Assembly (NCBI GenBank): GCA_044867425.1
Contig: JBIOUX010000203.1
Location: forward strand, 1-64,000
Source: CAWBJP01 sp044867425
Lineage (GTDB): Bacteria; Actinomycetota; Acidimicrobiia; IMCC26256; BP-133
Length of the DNA stretch: 64,000 nucleotides
Direction: 5' to 3'
Made by a program: the position numbers and the translations under genes. Shown here in pieces: positions 42,461 to 52,600 of this stretch (its first letter is position 1; every line of letters starts with the position of its first letter). The notes under the pieces were generated by a model that searched no databases, had not been told where the DNA came from, and saw only the letters and a list, made by a program, of their open reading frames with translations.

Positions 42461-44203
42461 ATGACCGGCCCTTCGCCGACCTCTCGCCTGTTGCGGGGCT
42501 ACGGGCCGCTTCTGGCCTTCGCCGTCCTCTTCTGCCTCATGGCCGCCTTCGTCCCCACCGTCGGCACGGAGGTGCGCACCGTCCCGGTAGCGGGACAGGT
42601 CGAGCAACCGGGCGCCGCCGGGAACGCCGGTGGGCTTCCGGCGGGTTCGGGCGCCGGTGCCGGCTCATCGTTCCCCGCCGGCAGCGCCACTGGTGCCTCC
42701 CCGGCCGGCGGATCGCCGGCGTCGGAAGCGGCCCGCGGCGCCGCCACCGGCCCGGCCGCTCCCCGCTCCGGCCCGGCCACCGCGGCCGGCGGGCGCCCCG
42801 GCGGCGCCGCCGCCCCGGCCGGTGCCGGTCCCGGGGTCCGGCCCTGCGCCACCCGCGCCGCCCAGGTCCCCAACGACCCTTACTCGCCGCCCTGCCTCAC
42901 CTTCTCGGGGGACAACGGCGGCGCCACCGCCCGGGGGGTGAGCGCCACCGACATTCTCGTCTCGGCCCGCATCGGCGGACTCCCCGACTTCTCCCAGGCC
43001 CCCTCCGACAAGGGCCCGGCGGCCACCTTCCGGATCGACTCGGAGGAGGTCAAACGGACCATGGCCGGCCTGGCCGACTACTTCAATTCCCGCTTCCAGC
43101 TCTACGGGCGCAAGTTGAAGCTCGCCTTCTTTGACGGCAAGGGTTCCTACACCACCGAGATCCAGGGCGGGGGCCAGGAGGAGGTGGAGGCCGACGCCAT
43201 CACCGTGGCCGACGAGATCAAGGCCTTCGCCGAGCTCAACGCCTTCACCGCCCCCTTCGGCGACGCCCTGGCCCGTCGGGCCGTGGTCAATTTCGGCGTC
43301 CCCTACATGTCCCAGGAGTGGATGGCGGAACGCCGCCCCTACGTGTGGAGCCCGTTCACCGACTGCACCTTCATCCAGCAGTCGGTCACCGACTACCGGC
43401 TGAAGCGGCTCACAGGCCGGCCGGCGGCGCACGCCGGGGGCGCCTTGCAAGGCAAGCCCCGAACCTTCGCCGTCATCGCCCCCGAGAACCCCTGGTACCA
43501 GCAGTGCGTGGAGGCCGGCGAGCGGGTGGCCCGGGCGGCGGGCAACCCCACCCAGGCCAACATCAAGTACAAGCTGGACTTCGGGACGCTCTCCAACCAG
43601 GCCGCCAGTGTCATCGCCAAGCTGCGCTCGGAGGGCATCACCTCGGTCATCTGCGGCTGCGACCCGGCCTTCCCCGTCTTCCTCACCGCCAAGGCCGAGG
43701 AGCAGGGCTACCAGCCGGAGTGGATCATCACCGGGGCGGCGCTGGTCGACGTCGACGTCCTCGGCCAGCTCTACCAGCAGGACCAGTGGTCCCGGGCCTT
43801 CGGCGTGAGCTTCCTCGGGCCGATGCAGCCGCTGCGGGGGACGCTCGGCTACGCCGCCTTCAAGGTCATGCGGCCCAGCGAAGAGCCGTCACCCCTGGTC
43901 GACATCCTCTACTACCAGATGTACCTGCTGGCCCTCGGCGTGCACATGGCCGGCCCCGGCCTGACGCCCGACAGCTTCGAGGCCGGGATGCTCGCCTACC
44001 CCGGGGGCAGCGGGCTGGCGGGGACGTGGGACTTCACCCCCGGCCGCTACACCCCCACCGTCGACGCCCGGGAGATCTACTGGGACCGCAACCGGACGTC
44101 GCCCCAGAACGGCGAGAAGGGCGCCTACGTGGAGTCCTCGCCCGGCAAGCGCTACCGGCCGGGCCAGTGGCCGGGGGGCGACCCGGCCGTCTTCGCCCCG
44201 TGA
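42461..44203 (+). CDS. membrane-tethered branched-chain-type substrate-binding protein
   Basis: 580 aa. An N-terminal signal anchor (LLAFAVLFCLMAAFVPTVG) and a long Gly/Ala/Pro-rich linker (about residues 45-130) precede a type I periplasmic-binding fold: ATDILVSARIGGLPDFSQ, then YFNSRFQLYGRKLKLAFFDGKGSY and FAVIAPENPWYQQCVEAGERV. No lipobox, so it is held by the anchor instead. Cys residues at CATRAAQ and PPC flank the linker end. It lies 7 bp before the fused permease and must be the receptor of that importer. Ligand unknown. An ATG at 42425 is possible but adds nothing typical. Confidence 0.78.
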   Translation: MTGPSPTSRLLRGYGPLLAFAVLFCLMAAFVPTVGTEVRTVPVAGQVEQPGAAGNAGGLPAGSGAGAGSSFPAGSATGASPAGGSPASEAARGAATGPAAPRSGPATAAGGRPGGAAAPAGAGPGVRPCATRAAQVPNDPYSPPCLTFSGDNGGATARGVSATDILVSARIGGLPDFSQAPSDKGPAATFRIDSEEVKRTMAGLADYFNSRFQLYGRKLKLAFFDGKGSYTTEIQGGGQEEVEADAITVADEIKAFAELNAFTAPFGDALARRAVVNFGVPYMSQEWMAERRPYVWSPFTDCTFIQQSVTDYRLKRLTGRPAAHAGGALQGKPRTFAVIAPENPWYQQCVEAGERVARAAGNPTQANIKYKLDFGTLSNQAASVIAKLRSEGITSVICGCDPAFPVFLTAKAEEQGYQPEWIITGAALVDVDVLGQLYQQDQWSRAFGVSFLGPMQPLRGTLGYAAFKVMRPSEEPSPLVDILYYQMYLLALGVHMAGPGLTPDSFEAGMLAYPGGSGLAGTWDFTPGRYTPTVDAREIYWDRNRTSPQNGEKGAYVESSPGKRYRPGQWPGGDPAVFAP

Positions 44204-44210
44204 CCTGGCG

Positions 44211-46343
44211 GTGAGGCGATTCTGGCCGGACGACCGTCTGGCCCGGTGGGGTCTCGGGGCCCGGGGTGTCCCCGTAGCGACAGTGGCCGCCGGTGTCATC
44301 GTCGCCTGGTGGATGGCCGGCCTGGTCCTGCCCAAGGGGGCGCCGCTGGGCGTGGTGCTCACCGGGCTCGTGCTGGGGGACGCCACCGGCCTGCTGGCCA
44401 TCGGCCTCGTCCTCATCTACCGCACCAACCGGATCGTGAACTTCGCCTACGGCTCCATCGGCGGCGTCGCCGGCCTGGTAGCGGTGAACCTGTTCCTCCA
44501 GAAGGACTGGAACTACTTCGCCGCCATGGCGGCCGGCGTGGCCTGCGGCATGGCCGTCGGCGGGCTGGTCGAGTTCGCCGTCATCCGCCGCTTCGCCCGC
44601 TCGTCCCGCCTCCTGCTGACCGTGGCCACCATCGGCCTGGCCCAGGTGCTGTCCGGGGTGGAGCTGTTCCTGCCCACCTGGTTCGGGGGACGGGCGGCGC
44701 CCCTGGGCGGGTTCGTGACCCCCATCGACAACGACATCAGCCTGACCGTCGAGCCGGTGAAGCTCACCGGCAGCCACGTGCTGATCATGATCTCCGTCCC
44801 CCTGGTCATCGCCGTTCTGGCCTGGTTCCTCAACCGGACCGATGCCGGCGTGGCCATGCGGGCCGCAGCCGAGAACCGCGACCGGGCCCGCCTGCTGGGC
44901 ATCCCCGTGGCGCGCCTGTCCACCCTGGTGTGGGTGGTGGCCGGCGGGCTGTCCGCCCTCACCTTCATCCTCAAGGCTCCCTTCGCCGGCTCGACGCCGG
45001 GCGGCCTGGCCGGCCCCACCCTGCTGCTGCCCGCCCTGGCCGCCGCCGTGCTGGCCCGGATGGAGTCCCTGCCGGTGGCCTTCCTGGCCGGCGCCGGCCT
45101 CGGAGTCGTCGAGCAGCTGGTGCTGTGGAACGGCAACGTCCCCTCCGCCGCCGACCTGGTCTTCCTCGTCGTCATCCTCCTCGGCCTCCTGGTGCGGCGG
45201 GACCGGGTGGGGCGGGGCACCGAGGAGCAGGCGGCGTGGACGGAGGTGGCCGTGGCCCGCCCCGTCCCCACCGAGCTGCGGGGGCTGCCCGAGGTGCGCT
45301 TCCTCCGCGCCGGGCTGGTGGCGCTGGGGGTGGCCGCCGCCCTCCTGGCCCCGTTCGTCTACGGGCCCAGCACCACCACGCTGCTCGCCCTCGGCCTGGT
45401 GTGGGGCATGGTGGGCATCTCTCTGGTCGTCCTCACCGGCTGGGGCGGCCACATCAGCCTGGGCCAGTTCGCCATCGTGGGGGTGGGGGCGGTGGCGGCC
45501 GGCAACCTGGTGTCCCGCGGGGACGTCGACTACTTCGTGGCCATCCTGGCCGGCGGGGTGGTGGGCGGCGTGATCGCCCTCCTGGTCGGCCTGCCGGCGC
45601 TGCGGATCCGGGGCCTGTTCCTGGCCGTGACCACCCTGGCCTTCGCCATCGCCCTTGACAGCTACTTCCTCAACCCCACCTACTTCGACGCCTGGATCCC
45701 CCAGAACCTCGACCGCGGCGTCCTGTGGCAGCGCTTCCCGCTGGAGAACGCCCGCACCATGTACTTCCTGTGCCTCGCCTTCCTCGGCCTGTTCGTGCTG
45801 GCCGCCCGGGGGGTGCGCCGCTCCCGGCCGGGCCGGGTGCTGCTGGCGGCCCGGGACAACCGCCGGGCGGCCGAGGCCGCCTCGGTGCCCACCACCGCCG
45901 TCATCCTCTCCGGCTTCGTCTTCTCCGGCATGCTGGCCGGCATCGCCGGCGCCCTCCACGTGGTGGTGCTCCACGGCGCCCGGGTGGGCAGCTACCAGCC
46001 CGTGCAGAGCCTGGAGATCTTCTCCATGGCCGTGATCGGCGGGCTGTCGTCGGTGGGTGGTGTGCTCCTCGGGGTGTTCACCCTGCGGGGTCTGGAGCAG
46101 GCGGTGAGCCCCGCCTACCGCCTGCTGGTGACGGGCGGCGGGCTGCTGGCCGTGCTCATGGTGCTGCCCGGCGGGCTGGGCCAGGCCGCCGGCCGGCTGC
46201 GGGACGCCTACCTGCGGGCCGTGGCCCGGCGCCGGGGGATCCTGGTGCCCTCGCTGGTGGCCGACCGCCGGCCCGAGCCGGGCTCGGAGGAGGACCATCC
46301 CGAAGACGAGGTCGACCTCCTGGCCGGGGCGCTGCGCCGGTGA
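44211..46343 (+). CDS. fused LivH-LivM permease
   Basis: A 710-aa protein, GTG start, that joins the two permease subunits of a branched-chain-type importer. The first half is LivH-like (IGLVLIYRTNRIVNFAYGSI near residue 65; EFAVIRRFARSSRLLLTVAT; coupling region ENRDRARLLGI). After a short linker around residue 340 the second half is LivM-like (GWGGHISLGQFAIVGVGAVA; LRIRGLFLAVTTLAFAIAL; AARDNRRAAEAASV). Some fifteen or more hydrophobic spans. Its stop overlaps the start of the fused ATPase as GTGA. It differs from the separate livH and livM at 28.4-30.2 kb, so the window holds two independent systems. Confidence 0.9.
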   Translation: MRRFWPDDRLARWGLGARGVPVATVAAGVIVAWWMAGLVLPKGAPLGVVLTGLVLGDATGLLAIGLVLIYRTNRIVNFAYGSIGGVAGLVAVNLFLQKDWNYFAAMAAGVACGMAVGGLVEFAVIRRFARSSRLLLTVATIGLAQVLSGVELFLPTWFGGRAAPLGGFVTPIDNDISLTVEPVKLTGSHVLIMISVPLVIAVLAWFLNRTDAGVAMRAAAENRDRARLLGIPVARLSTLVWVVAGGLSALTFILKAPFAGSTPGGLAGPTLLLPALAAAVLARMESLPVAFLAGAGLGVVEQLVLWNGNVPSAADLVFLVVILLGLLVRRDRVGRGTEEQAAWTEVAVARPVPTELRGLPEVRFLRAGLVALGVAAALLAPFVYGPSTTTLLALGLVWGMVGISLVVLTGWGGHISLGQFAIVGVGAVAAGNLVSRGDVDYFVAILAGGVVGGVIALLVGLPALRIRGLFLAVTTLAFAIALDSYFLNPTYFDAWIPQNLDRGVLWQRFPLENARTMYFLCLAFLGLFVLAARGVRRSRPGRVLLAARDNRRAAEAASVPTTAVILSGFVFSGMLAGIAGALHVVVLHGARVGSYQPVQSLEIFSMAVIGGLSSVGGVLLGVFTLRGLEQAVSPAYRLLVTGGGLLAVLMVLPGGLGQAAGRLRDAYLRAVARRRGILVPSLVADRRPEPGSEEDHPEDEVDLLAGALRR

Positions 46344-47917
46344 CGCCGATCCTCTCGTGCCGCAACCTCGATGTGGCCTACGGGCACGTCCAGGTCCTCT
46401 TCGGCGTCGACTTCGAGGTGGAAGAAGGGGAGCTGGTCGCCCTCCTCGGCACCAACGGGGCGGGCAAGTCGACGCTGCTCAAGGCCGTGGCCGGCCTCGT
46501 CACGCCCGCCGCCGGCACGGTGGAGCTGGCCGGCCGGGAGGTCACCGCCACCTCCGCCGAGGCCCGGGCCCGGGCCGGCGTGGCCCTGATGCCGGGCGGC
46601 AAGGGAGTGTTCCCGGGCCTGACGGTGGAGGAGCATCTGCGCCTGGCCGGGTGGCTGTACCGGAGCGACCGGGCGCGGTGGGCGCAAGCCCGGGTCGAGG
46701 TCCTGCGGCTCTTCCCCGTGCTGGGCATGCGGCTCGACCAGCCGGCGGCCAACCTGTCGGGCGGCGAGCAGCAGATGCTGGCCCTGGCCCAGACCCTGAT
46801 GGGCCGGCCCCGGCTGCTCCTGGTCGACGAGCTCTCGCTCGGCCTCGCCCCCACGGTGGTGGGCCAGCTCCTCGAGGTGCTCCGCGACGTCCATCGCTCG
46901 GGGACGACCGTGGTGGTGGTCGAGCAGTCCGTCAACCTGGCCGTCGACCTGGCCGAGCGGGCGGTGTTCATGGAGAAGGGCGAGGTGCGCTTCACCGGCC
47001 CCACCGCCGAACTGACCGAGCGCCCCGACCTGTTGCGTTCCGTCTTCATTCCCGCCGCCACCCGGGCCGGACTGACCCCGGCTCCGACCACCAACGGCAG
47101 CACCGGCTTCGACGGCGCCGAAGCCGTCCTCGAATGCCGGGGGGTGGTCAAGCGCTTCGGCGGCATCCGGGCCGTCGACGAGGTCGACCTCACCCTGCGC
47201 CAAGGCGAGATCCTCGGGCTCATCGGCCAGAACGGGGCGGGGAAGACGACCCTCTTCGACTGCATCTCGGGGTTCCTGCCCACCGACGCCGGCACGGTGA
47301 CGCTGCGGGGCCGGGACGTGAGCCGCTGGGCCCCCCACGAGCGGGCCCGGGCCGGGCTGGGCCGGTCGTTCCAGGAGGCGCTGCTCTACCCGTCGCTCAC
47401 CACCTGGGAGACGATCGCGGTGGCCTTCGAACGGCACCTGGCCTCCAAGGAGATGGTGGCCGCCGCCCTGCGCCTGCCCGCCTCCTACGAGTCGGAGTCC
47501 GACGTCGCCGCCCGCGTCGACTCCCTCATCGAGCTGATGGGGCTCTCCGCCTTCCGGGACAAGCTGCTGGGCGAGCTCAGTAGCGGCAGCCGGCGCATCG
47601 TCGAGCTGGCCTGCATCTTGGCCCAGGACCCCACCGTGGTGCTCCTCGACGAGCCCTCGGCCGGCGTGGCCCAGCGGGAGACGGAGGCCCTGGGGCCGCT
47701 CCTGCGGCGGGTGCAGGCCCACACCGGATGCTCGATGCTGGTGATCGAGCACGACATGCCCCTCATCGCCGCCGTCTCCGACGAGGTGGTGGCCCTGGAG
47801 CTGGGTCAGGTCATCGCCCGGGGCACGCCCACCGAGGTGCTGGAGCACCCCCGGGTGATTGAGTCCTACCTGGGTGCCAGCGCGGTGGCCGTCCACCGCT
47901 CCGGCCCGGTGGGCTGA
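46340..47917 (+). CDS. fused LivF-LivG ATPase
   Basis: 525 aa from GTG 46340, overlapping the permease stop. Two complete ABC ATPase domains. Domain 1 (1-235) is LivF-like: Walker A LLGTNGAGKSTL, LSGGEQQML, LLVDELSLGLAP (Asp-Glu-Leu instead of Asp-Glu-Pro after Walker B). Domain 2 (260-525) is LivG-like: LIGQNGAGKTTLFDCISGF, LSSGSRRIVELACIL as a degenerate signature, VVLLDEPSAGV and VIEHDMPLI. One chain would supply both catalytic sites of the transporter. The degenerate signature in domain 2 may make one site weak. Last gene of the four-gene plus-strand cluster starting at 40885. Confidence 0.9.
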   Translation: MTPILSCRNLDVAYGHVQVLFGVDFEVEEGELVALLGTNGAGKSTLLKAVAGLVTPAAGTVELAGREVTATSAEARARAGVALMPGGKGVFPGLTVEEHLRLAGWLYRSDRARWAQARVEVLRLFPVLGMRLDQPAANLSGGEQQMLALAQTLMGRPRLLLVDELSLGLAPTVVGQLLEVLRDVHRSGTTVVVVEQSVNLAVDLAERAVFMEKGEVRFTGPTAELTERPDLLRSVFIPAATRAGLTPAPTTNGSTGFDGAEAVLECRGVVKRFGGIRAVDEVDLTLRQGEILGLIGQNGAGKTTLFDCISGFLPTDAGTVTLRGRDVSRWAPHERARAGLGRSFQEALLYPSLTTWETIAVAFERHLASKEMVAAALRLPASYESESDVAARVDSLIELMGLSAFRDKLLGELSSGSRRIVELACILAQDPTVVLLDEPSAGVAQRETEALGPLLRRVQAHTGCSMLVIEHDMPLIAAVSDEVVALELGQVIARGTPTEVLEHPRVIESYLGASAVAVHRSGPVG

Positions 47918-48103
47918 GGTGGGAAAAGGCGGCTTTTGAAGGGATGACGGGTTGGTTGAGCGTCCGTTGTGGCTGATGTTGCGTTGCCGGAGAAAGCGGC
48001 GCTCTTCCGCAACACACGGGCGTTGCTGAGGAACGCCTCCGGTCCTACCGGCGGGCCCGCCCCTCTCCCCCATCCTTCACTGCGTCTTTGACTTTGCTTG
48101 TCG

Positions 48104-49219
48104 TTAAACCAACACGAGGCTCAGCGGCACGGCGAAGAGGACGCCGATGAAGAGGGCCAGGCGGGGCCGGGACGACACCGTGGAGCGGGCCAGACCCATG
48201 GCTACCCGGCGTACCGCGGGGAAGGCGAAGCCGAGCAGGACCAGGGTCCAGGCCGTGACCCCGAGCGTGGAGGCGAGGACAACCCGGGTGGCGTCGGGGT
48301 TGCCGGTGAGCATGGCCAGCACCAGCGTGTCGGCCAGGGTGGTGATGTTGGCCCCGGCGATGTAGGGCAGGGTGTGCTCCCGCTTGAGGTAGCCCTTGGC
48401 CACCAGGGGCACGAGCACGGTGAGGGCCACCGACACCGACAGGGTCATGAAGGCCACCGCGCAGCCGCAGGCGAACATGGCCCACGGCCGTCCGAACCAA
48501 CGGTCGCGCCGCTCCCCCAGCCCGTCCCCGGACAGGTCGGGCAGCACCTTGTCGAACAGCTTGAAGGCGACGAGGAGGACACCGAGGCCGGCGGGGAAGA
48601 GGCCCCAGCCGGGGACCACGCTCTTGGCCAGGTCGGCCATCCAGCCGAACAGGGTGTCGGTGACCGACAGGAGACCGGGCGGGGCAGCCAGGGTGACGCC
48701 GTCGAGGCTTCCGCTGCGCAGCAGCAGGAGCCCGAGCAGGGCGCCGGGCACGTAGGCGATGACCGTCATGGTCAGCGACAGGATCCCGATCGACAGCGGG
48801 GCCCGGCGACCGCCCCGACGCCGAAGGGCGTAGATGAAGCCGACGACGAGCACCACGAACGAGGCGCCCAGGCGCGAGCCGGTCAGCATGGTGAAGGCCT
48901 GCGACCGGGTGATGGCACCCCCGTCGAGCAGGGCGATGGAGGATGCGGCCATGGGCGAGCCGGACAGGACCAGGCAGGCGCCGAGCCATCCCAGGCCCAG
49001 GGTGCTCCAGGCGTTGTCGGTGAAGACGGACCCGGACAGCGCCGGGATGAGGGCCGCCGCCCCCGCCTTCATGATCTGCAGAGAACCGACGAACAGGCCG
49101 AAGGCGAGGAAACCCCATCCGATCTTGGCGGCGATGGCGCCGGCCCGCCCGCCCCGCCTCGGGGCCTCGGGGACGACCTCGGGGTGGACCTGCTCGAGCG
49201 TCTGGACTTCGACGGCCAC
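48104..49219 (-). CDS. Na+/phosphate cotransporter-like membrane protein
   Basis: 371 aa from GTG 49219, which has GGGGGAGGA 9 bp upstream. Nine or so hydrophobic spans in two inverted halves; the repeated motif near GSPMAASSIALLDGGAITRSQAFTMLTGSRLG and GANITTLADTLVLAMLTGNP resembles the QSSS/GANIGTT repeats of the type II Na/Pi family, though the Ser-rich signature is altered. Transport of phosphate or another anion is therefore only likely. A longer reading to 49471 lacks typical sequence. Confidence 0.62.
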   Translation of the reverse strand: MAVEVQTLEQVHPEVVPEAPRRGGRAGAIAAKIGWGFLAFGLFVGSLQIMKAGAAALIPALSGSVFTDNAWSTLGLGWLGACLVLSGSPMAASSIALLDGGAITRSQAFTMLTGSRLGASFVVLVVGFIYALRRRGGRRAPLSIGILSLTMTVIAYVPGALLGLLLLRSGSLDGVTLAAPPGLLSVTDTLFGWMADLAKSVVPGWGLFPAGLGVLLVAFKLFDKVLPDLSGDGLGERRDRWFGRPWAMFACGCAVAFMTLSVSVALTVLVPLVAKGYLKREHTLPYIAGANITTLADTLVLAMLTGNPDATRVVLASTLGVTAWTLVLLGFAFPAVRRVAMGLARSTVSSRPRLALFIGVLFAVPLSLVLV

Positions 49220-49521
49220 TTGGGTGGGGTCCTCCCCCGGGCTCCGGAACGCCCAATGTCTAGTAATTAAGTAGAGATACTGGATTAATTCGGCGCTCCA
49301 GCGCAATACCCTTCTGCGAGACCTTCGCTTCTCCCCCCCGAAGCGGGCCTCAAGAGGAGGCGGCGGCCAGCGCTTCTGGGCGGAAATGCACGAGAAGTAC
49401 GCTTGATGACGTGCAGGGGGGGCGCTCGAGCGGCACCGCATCCGCCTCGGCCGGGTCGGCCAGAATGTCACTCGACGAGCAGGAGAGGTGTTGCTTTTTG
49501 CGTCGGCGCGAGGAGGCTTCC
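49220..49521. other. gap between transporter and ATPase remnant
   Basis: Holds a short AT-rich run (about 49259-49288) just upstream of the transporter start, a candidate promoter for the minus-strand gene. No convincing gene otherwise. Confidence 0.35.
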
Positions 49522-49632
49522 ATGGACCAGGTCGACCTCACCCGCCAGGGTGCCGGCCAAGTCGTGTTCGTGTCCGGGGAAGCGGGTATCGGCAAGTCCC
49601 GGCGCCGTCGGTCGTGGTGGAGGGGTTGCTGA
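49522..49632 (+). pseudogene. fragment of an AAA/LuxR-type ATPase (Walker A only)
   Basis: Begins MDQVDLTRQGAGQVVFVSGE and continues AGIGKSR, a typical P-loop of the STAND/AAA_16 regulators, then the frame collapses into RRRRSWWRGC and stops at 49632. The other frame gives no continuation of the ATPase. It lies on the opposite strand just beyond the end of the giant regulator gene and looks like the 5' stump of a lost paralogue. Confidence 0.55.
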
Positions 49633-49677
49633 GCGGACGTCCGAGGCGGGTCTCAGTGAGCGATCTTCCTGTCGGGA

Positions 49678-52600
49678 TCATGGCGCGTCCGCCAGGAGCG
49701 CCATGGCTCGCCGCTCGACGTTCCCGAGACCGAACTCCCGGGCGCTCTCGAGAGCGGCGCCCAGGAGGTTCCGGGCCCGGTCGACGTCCCCCAGCCGGCG
49801 CCGGGTGAGGAGCATGACAGCCCATTCCAACCGCGTCCGAGCCAACCACGTGGGAGCCCCGATGCGAGTGTGGATCGCCTCGGCGCCGGCATAGCGGGCC
49901 TCGGCCTCCTCGTAGTCGCCCATCGTCGTGGCCAGAAGACCAAGGTGGTGGGCGACGGACCCGATGCCCAGACCCACGGCGAAGACCGCCACATGGTCCG
50001 GATAAGGAGCGAGCAGCCGGTGGAGGGAGGCCGCCCGGTCGGCGTCCCGCAAGGCCGCACAGACGGCCGCGCTGTAGCAGAGGGTGACCACCCAACTTGC
50101 TTCCACCTGCAGCTGGGCGAAGTCGCTCCCGGCCAGCCCCTCGAAGAGCGCCCTAGCGTCGTCCAGTCGGCCAAGCTCCGAGTAGGCGAGGGCGAGCATG
50201 GCCCGGACGGCCGGCAATTCGGAGGCGGAGTCCATGATTTTGGTCAAGGTCTCCTCCGCCTCATCCGGCCGGCCCTGCTCGTAGCGGAGCTGGAAGAGGT
50301 GGATGGCGAAGTACAGCGGAGCGTCGGCCTGCCCGGCGGCCTGTCCCTGCGCGAACGCAGCGAGGGCAAGACGATCGGCGTCGTCCAACTCCCCTCTCCG
50401 GAAGGCTCGGGCGATCCGCTGGAGGGTGGTCATCCAGGTGAAGACCGGCTGGCGGAGGTCGGCGATCAGCCGCTCCTGCGCCTCGAGACAGCGGTCGGCC
50501 TCCTCGGGATCGCCCACCTCGACGGCCATCCGGAACCTCAGCCACCAGGCTCGGTGGGCGGTCACCGGGTCCCCTAGCCGCTCCGCCACGTCCAGCAGCT
50601 CAGCGGTGTTGGCCAGTCGCTCGGCCAGGGTGTCCGGTCCGCCGATGGCGAAGGGGCGAGCGACCAGGACGTGAGACAGGATGGCGGGATCGTCCAGACG
50701 CCGGGCGATGGCCAGCGCCTCGTCGCTCAGGGCCAGGCGCCGTGGCCGATTCCGGTCATGGAACAGCTCGAGGGCGAGGATGGCCAGGAGGCGGGCGCGA
50801 GCGGGGGCGTCCTCCTCCCCGACGGCTTGGACCGCCGCCTCGAGGGCCTCCACCCGTTCATGGTCGGTGGCCCCGAAGGCAGCCGGTTTGCTACCCGGAG
50901 TGTTGGCCAGCGCCGCCCGGGCCAGGGCATCGGCGTCGGCCCTGGCCTCGGCCAGACGGGCAGCGCGCAGCAGCGTCTCCCGGTGGCCGGCGCTCCCCGC
51001 CCGGCGCTCGGCCTCGCCCAGGGCGATCATGAGCTCGACACGCTCCCCTTCTTCGAGGGGCCCCTCCGAGGTGTCGAGCAGCTCCAGGGCCTGCCGGTAG
51101 TAGGTGACGGCCTCGTCGTGGGCCAGCTGCGCCAGAGCCTGGTCCCCCGCCCGCCGGGCATAGGCGACCGCCTTCTCCGCCGTCGCCACCGGGGCCGTGG
51201 CCCGGGCGTAGTGATGGGCGAGGCTGGGAAGGTGGTCCTCGAGGCGAGCGGCATGGACCGTCTCGATCGCCTCGGCCGCCTTTCGGTGGAGGATGACCCG
51301 GCGGGCCGGCGTGAGCTCGTCGTAGAGGGTGGCCCGGACCAGGGCGTGGGCGAAGCGGTAGCGGAGGGCGACATCGGGGGTGACGAGCCGAGCCGTGATC
51401 GCCTCGTCCAAGGCGGCCGCCACCGTCTCCTCGTGCAGCCCCCCGGCCGTCTGGACGACGGACAGCTCGAACTCCTGGCCCACGACGGCGGCGACGGTGA
51501 GGACTCCGTTGGCCTCTTCCGACAGGCGCGACAGTCGCCGGCCCACGACCTCCCGGACCCCCTCGGGGATCCCGAGATCCTCGATGGGGGCTTCTGTCAC
51601 CCAGCGTCCATCCCGACGGACGACGGCTCCCGACTCGGTCAGGTGGCGAACCACCTCGCCCACGAAGAAGGGGTTTCCCTCCGTCTCGGCATGGATGGCC
51701 CGGGCCAGCGCCAGGTCGTCGTCGCTCAGATCGTGGCCCGCCGCCTTCTCCAGGTAGGCGGCGACCGCCGCCGAGTCGAGGCCGGAGAGCGGGATGCGCT
51801 CGGCGCCGGCATCCCGGCGCAGATCGGCCAGGAGCTCGGTGAGGGGATGGGCACGGGAGAGCTCGGTATCCCGGTAGGTGCCGACGATGAGGAGGCGCAC
51901 CGGCTCTGCCGCCCGGACGACGTGACGGAGGAGCAGCAGGGTCGGCTTGGCCGCCCACTGCAGGTCGTCGAGGACCAGCAGCACGGGTGCCGACTCGGAG
52001 ACCTCCGCCAGCCAGGCGGCCACGGCGTCGAAGAGCCGGTAGCGCTCCGTCTCGGGATCGGCCCGCAGCGGAGGCGGGAGCCCGGGGGCCCGCTGGGCCA
52101 GCTCGGGGACGAGGCGCACCAACTCCTCCCCGAAGCGACCGAGACGGCCGGCCAGGTGGGCATCGGGTGTGTGGTCGGCCATGTGACGGAGGGCCTCGAC
52201 GAACGGTTGGTAGGGAACGCCCAGGTCCTCGTCGCAGCGCCCGGCGAGCACCGTCGCCCCCTCGGCGTGGGCCTCCCCCGCCAGCGCCGCGGCCAGGCGG
52301 GTCTTGCCCACGCCCGGCTCCCCGGCCACCAGGACGAGGCGCCGGCCGCCGGCCAGTGCCTCTTTCCAGGCCATCCTGAGCCGGTCCAGCTCGGCGTCCC
52401 GGCCGACGAAGATCCGCCCGATCCCGGTGAGCAGGGCCGGCACGGGAAGCACGCGTGACGGCGCCTCCGGAGGGATGTCCACCCCGGTGTCGGTCCCGCC
52501 GGTGGCCTTCCATCCCACCGCCACGGCGGGCACGGGCGCGGCCAGGCCTTTCAGAGGTAAGGGGCCGAGGGAGGCGAAGCGGTAGCCGCCCCGGGAGCCG

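Noticed and set aside
44034..46298. Long minus-strand open frame under the fused permease
   Set aside because: His/Gln/Gly-rich antisense of a clear LivH-LivM protein.
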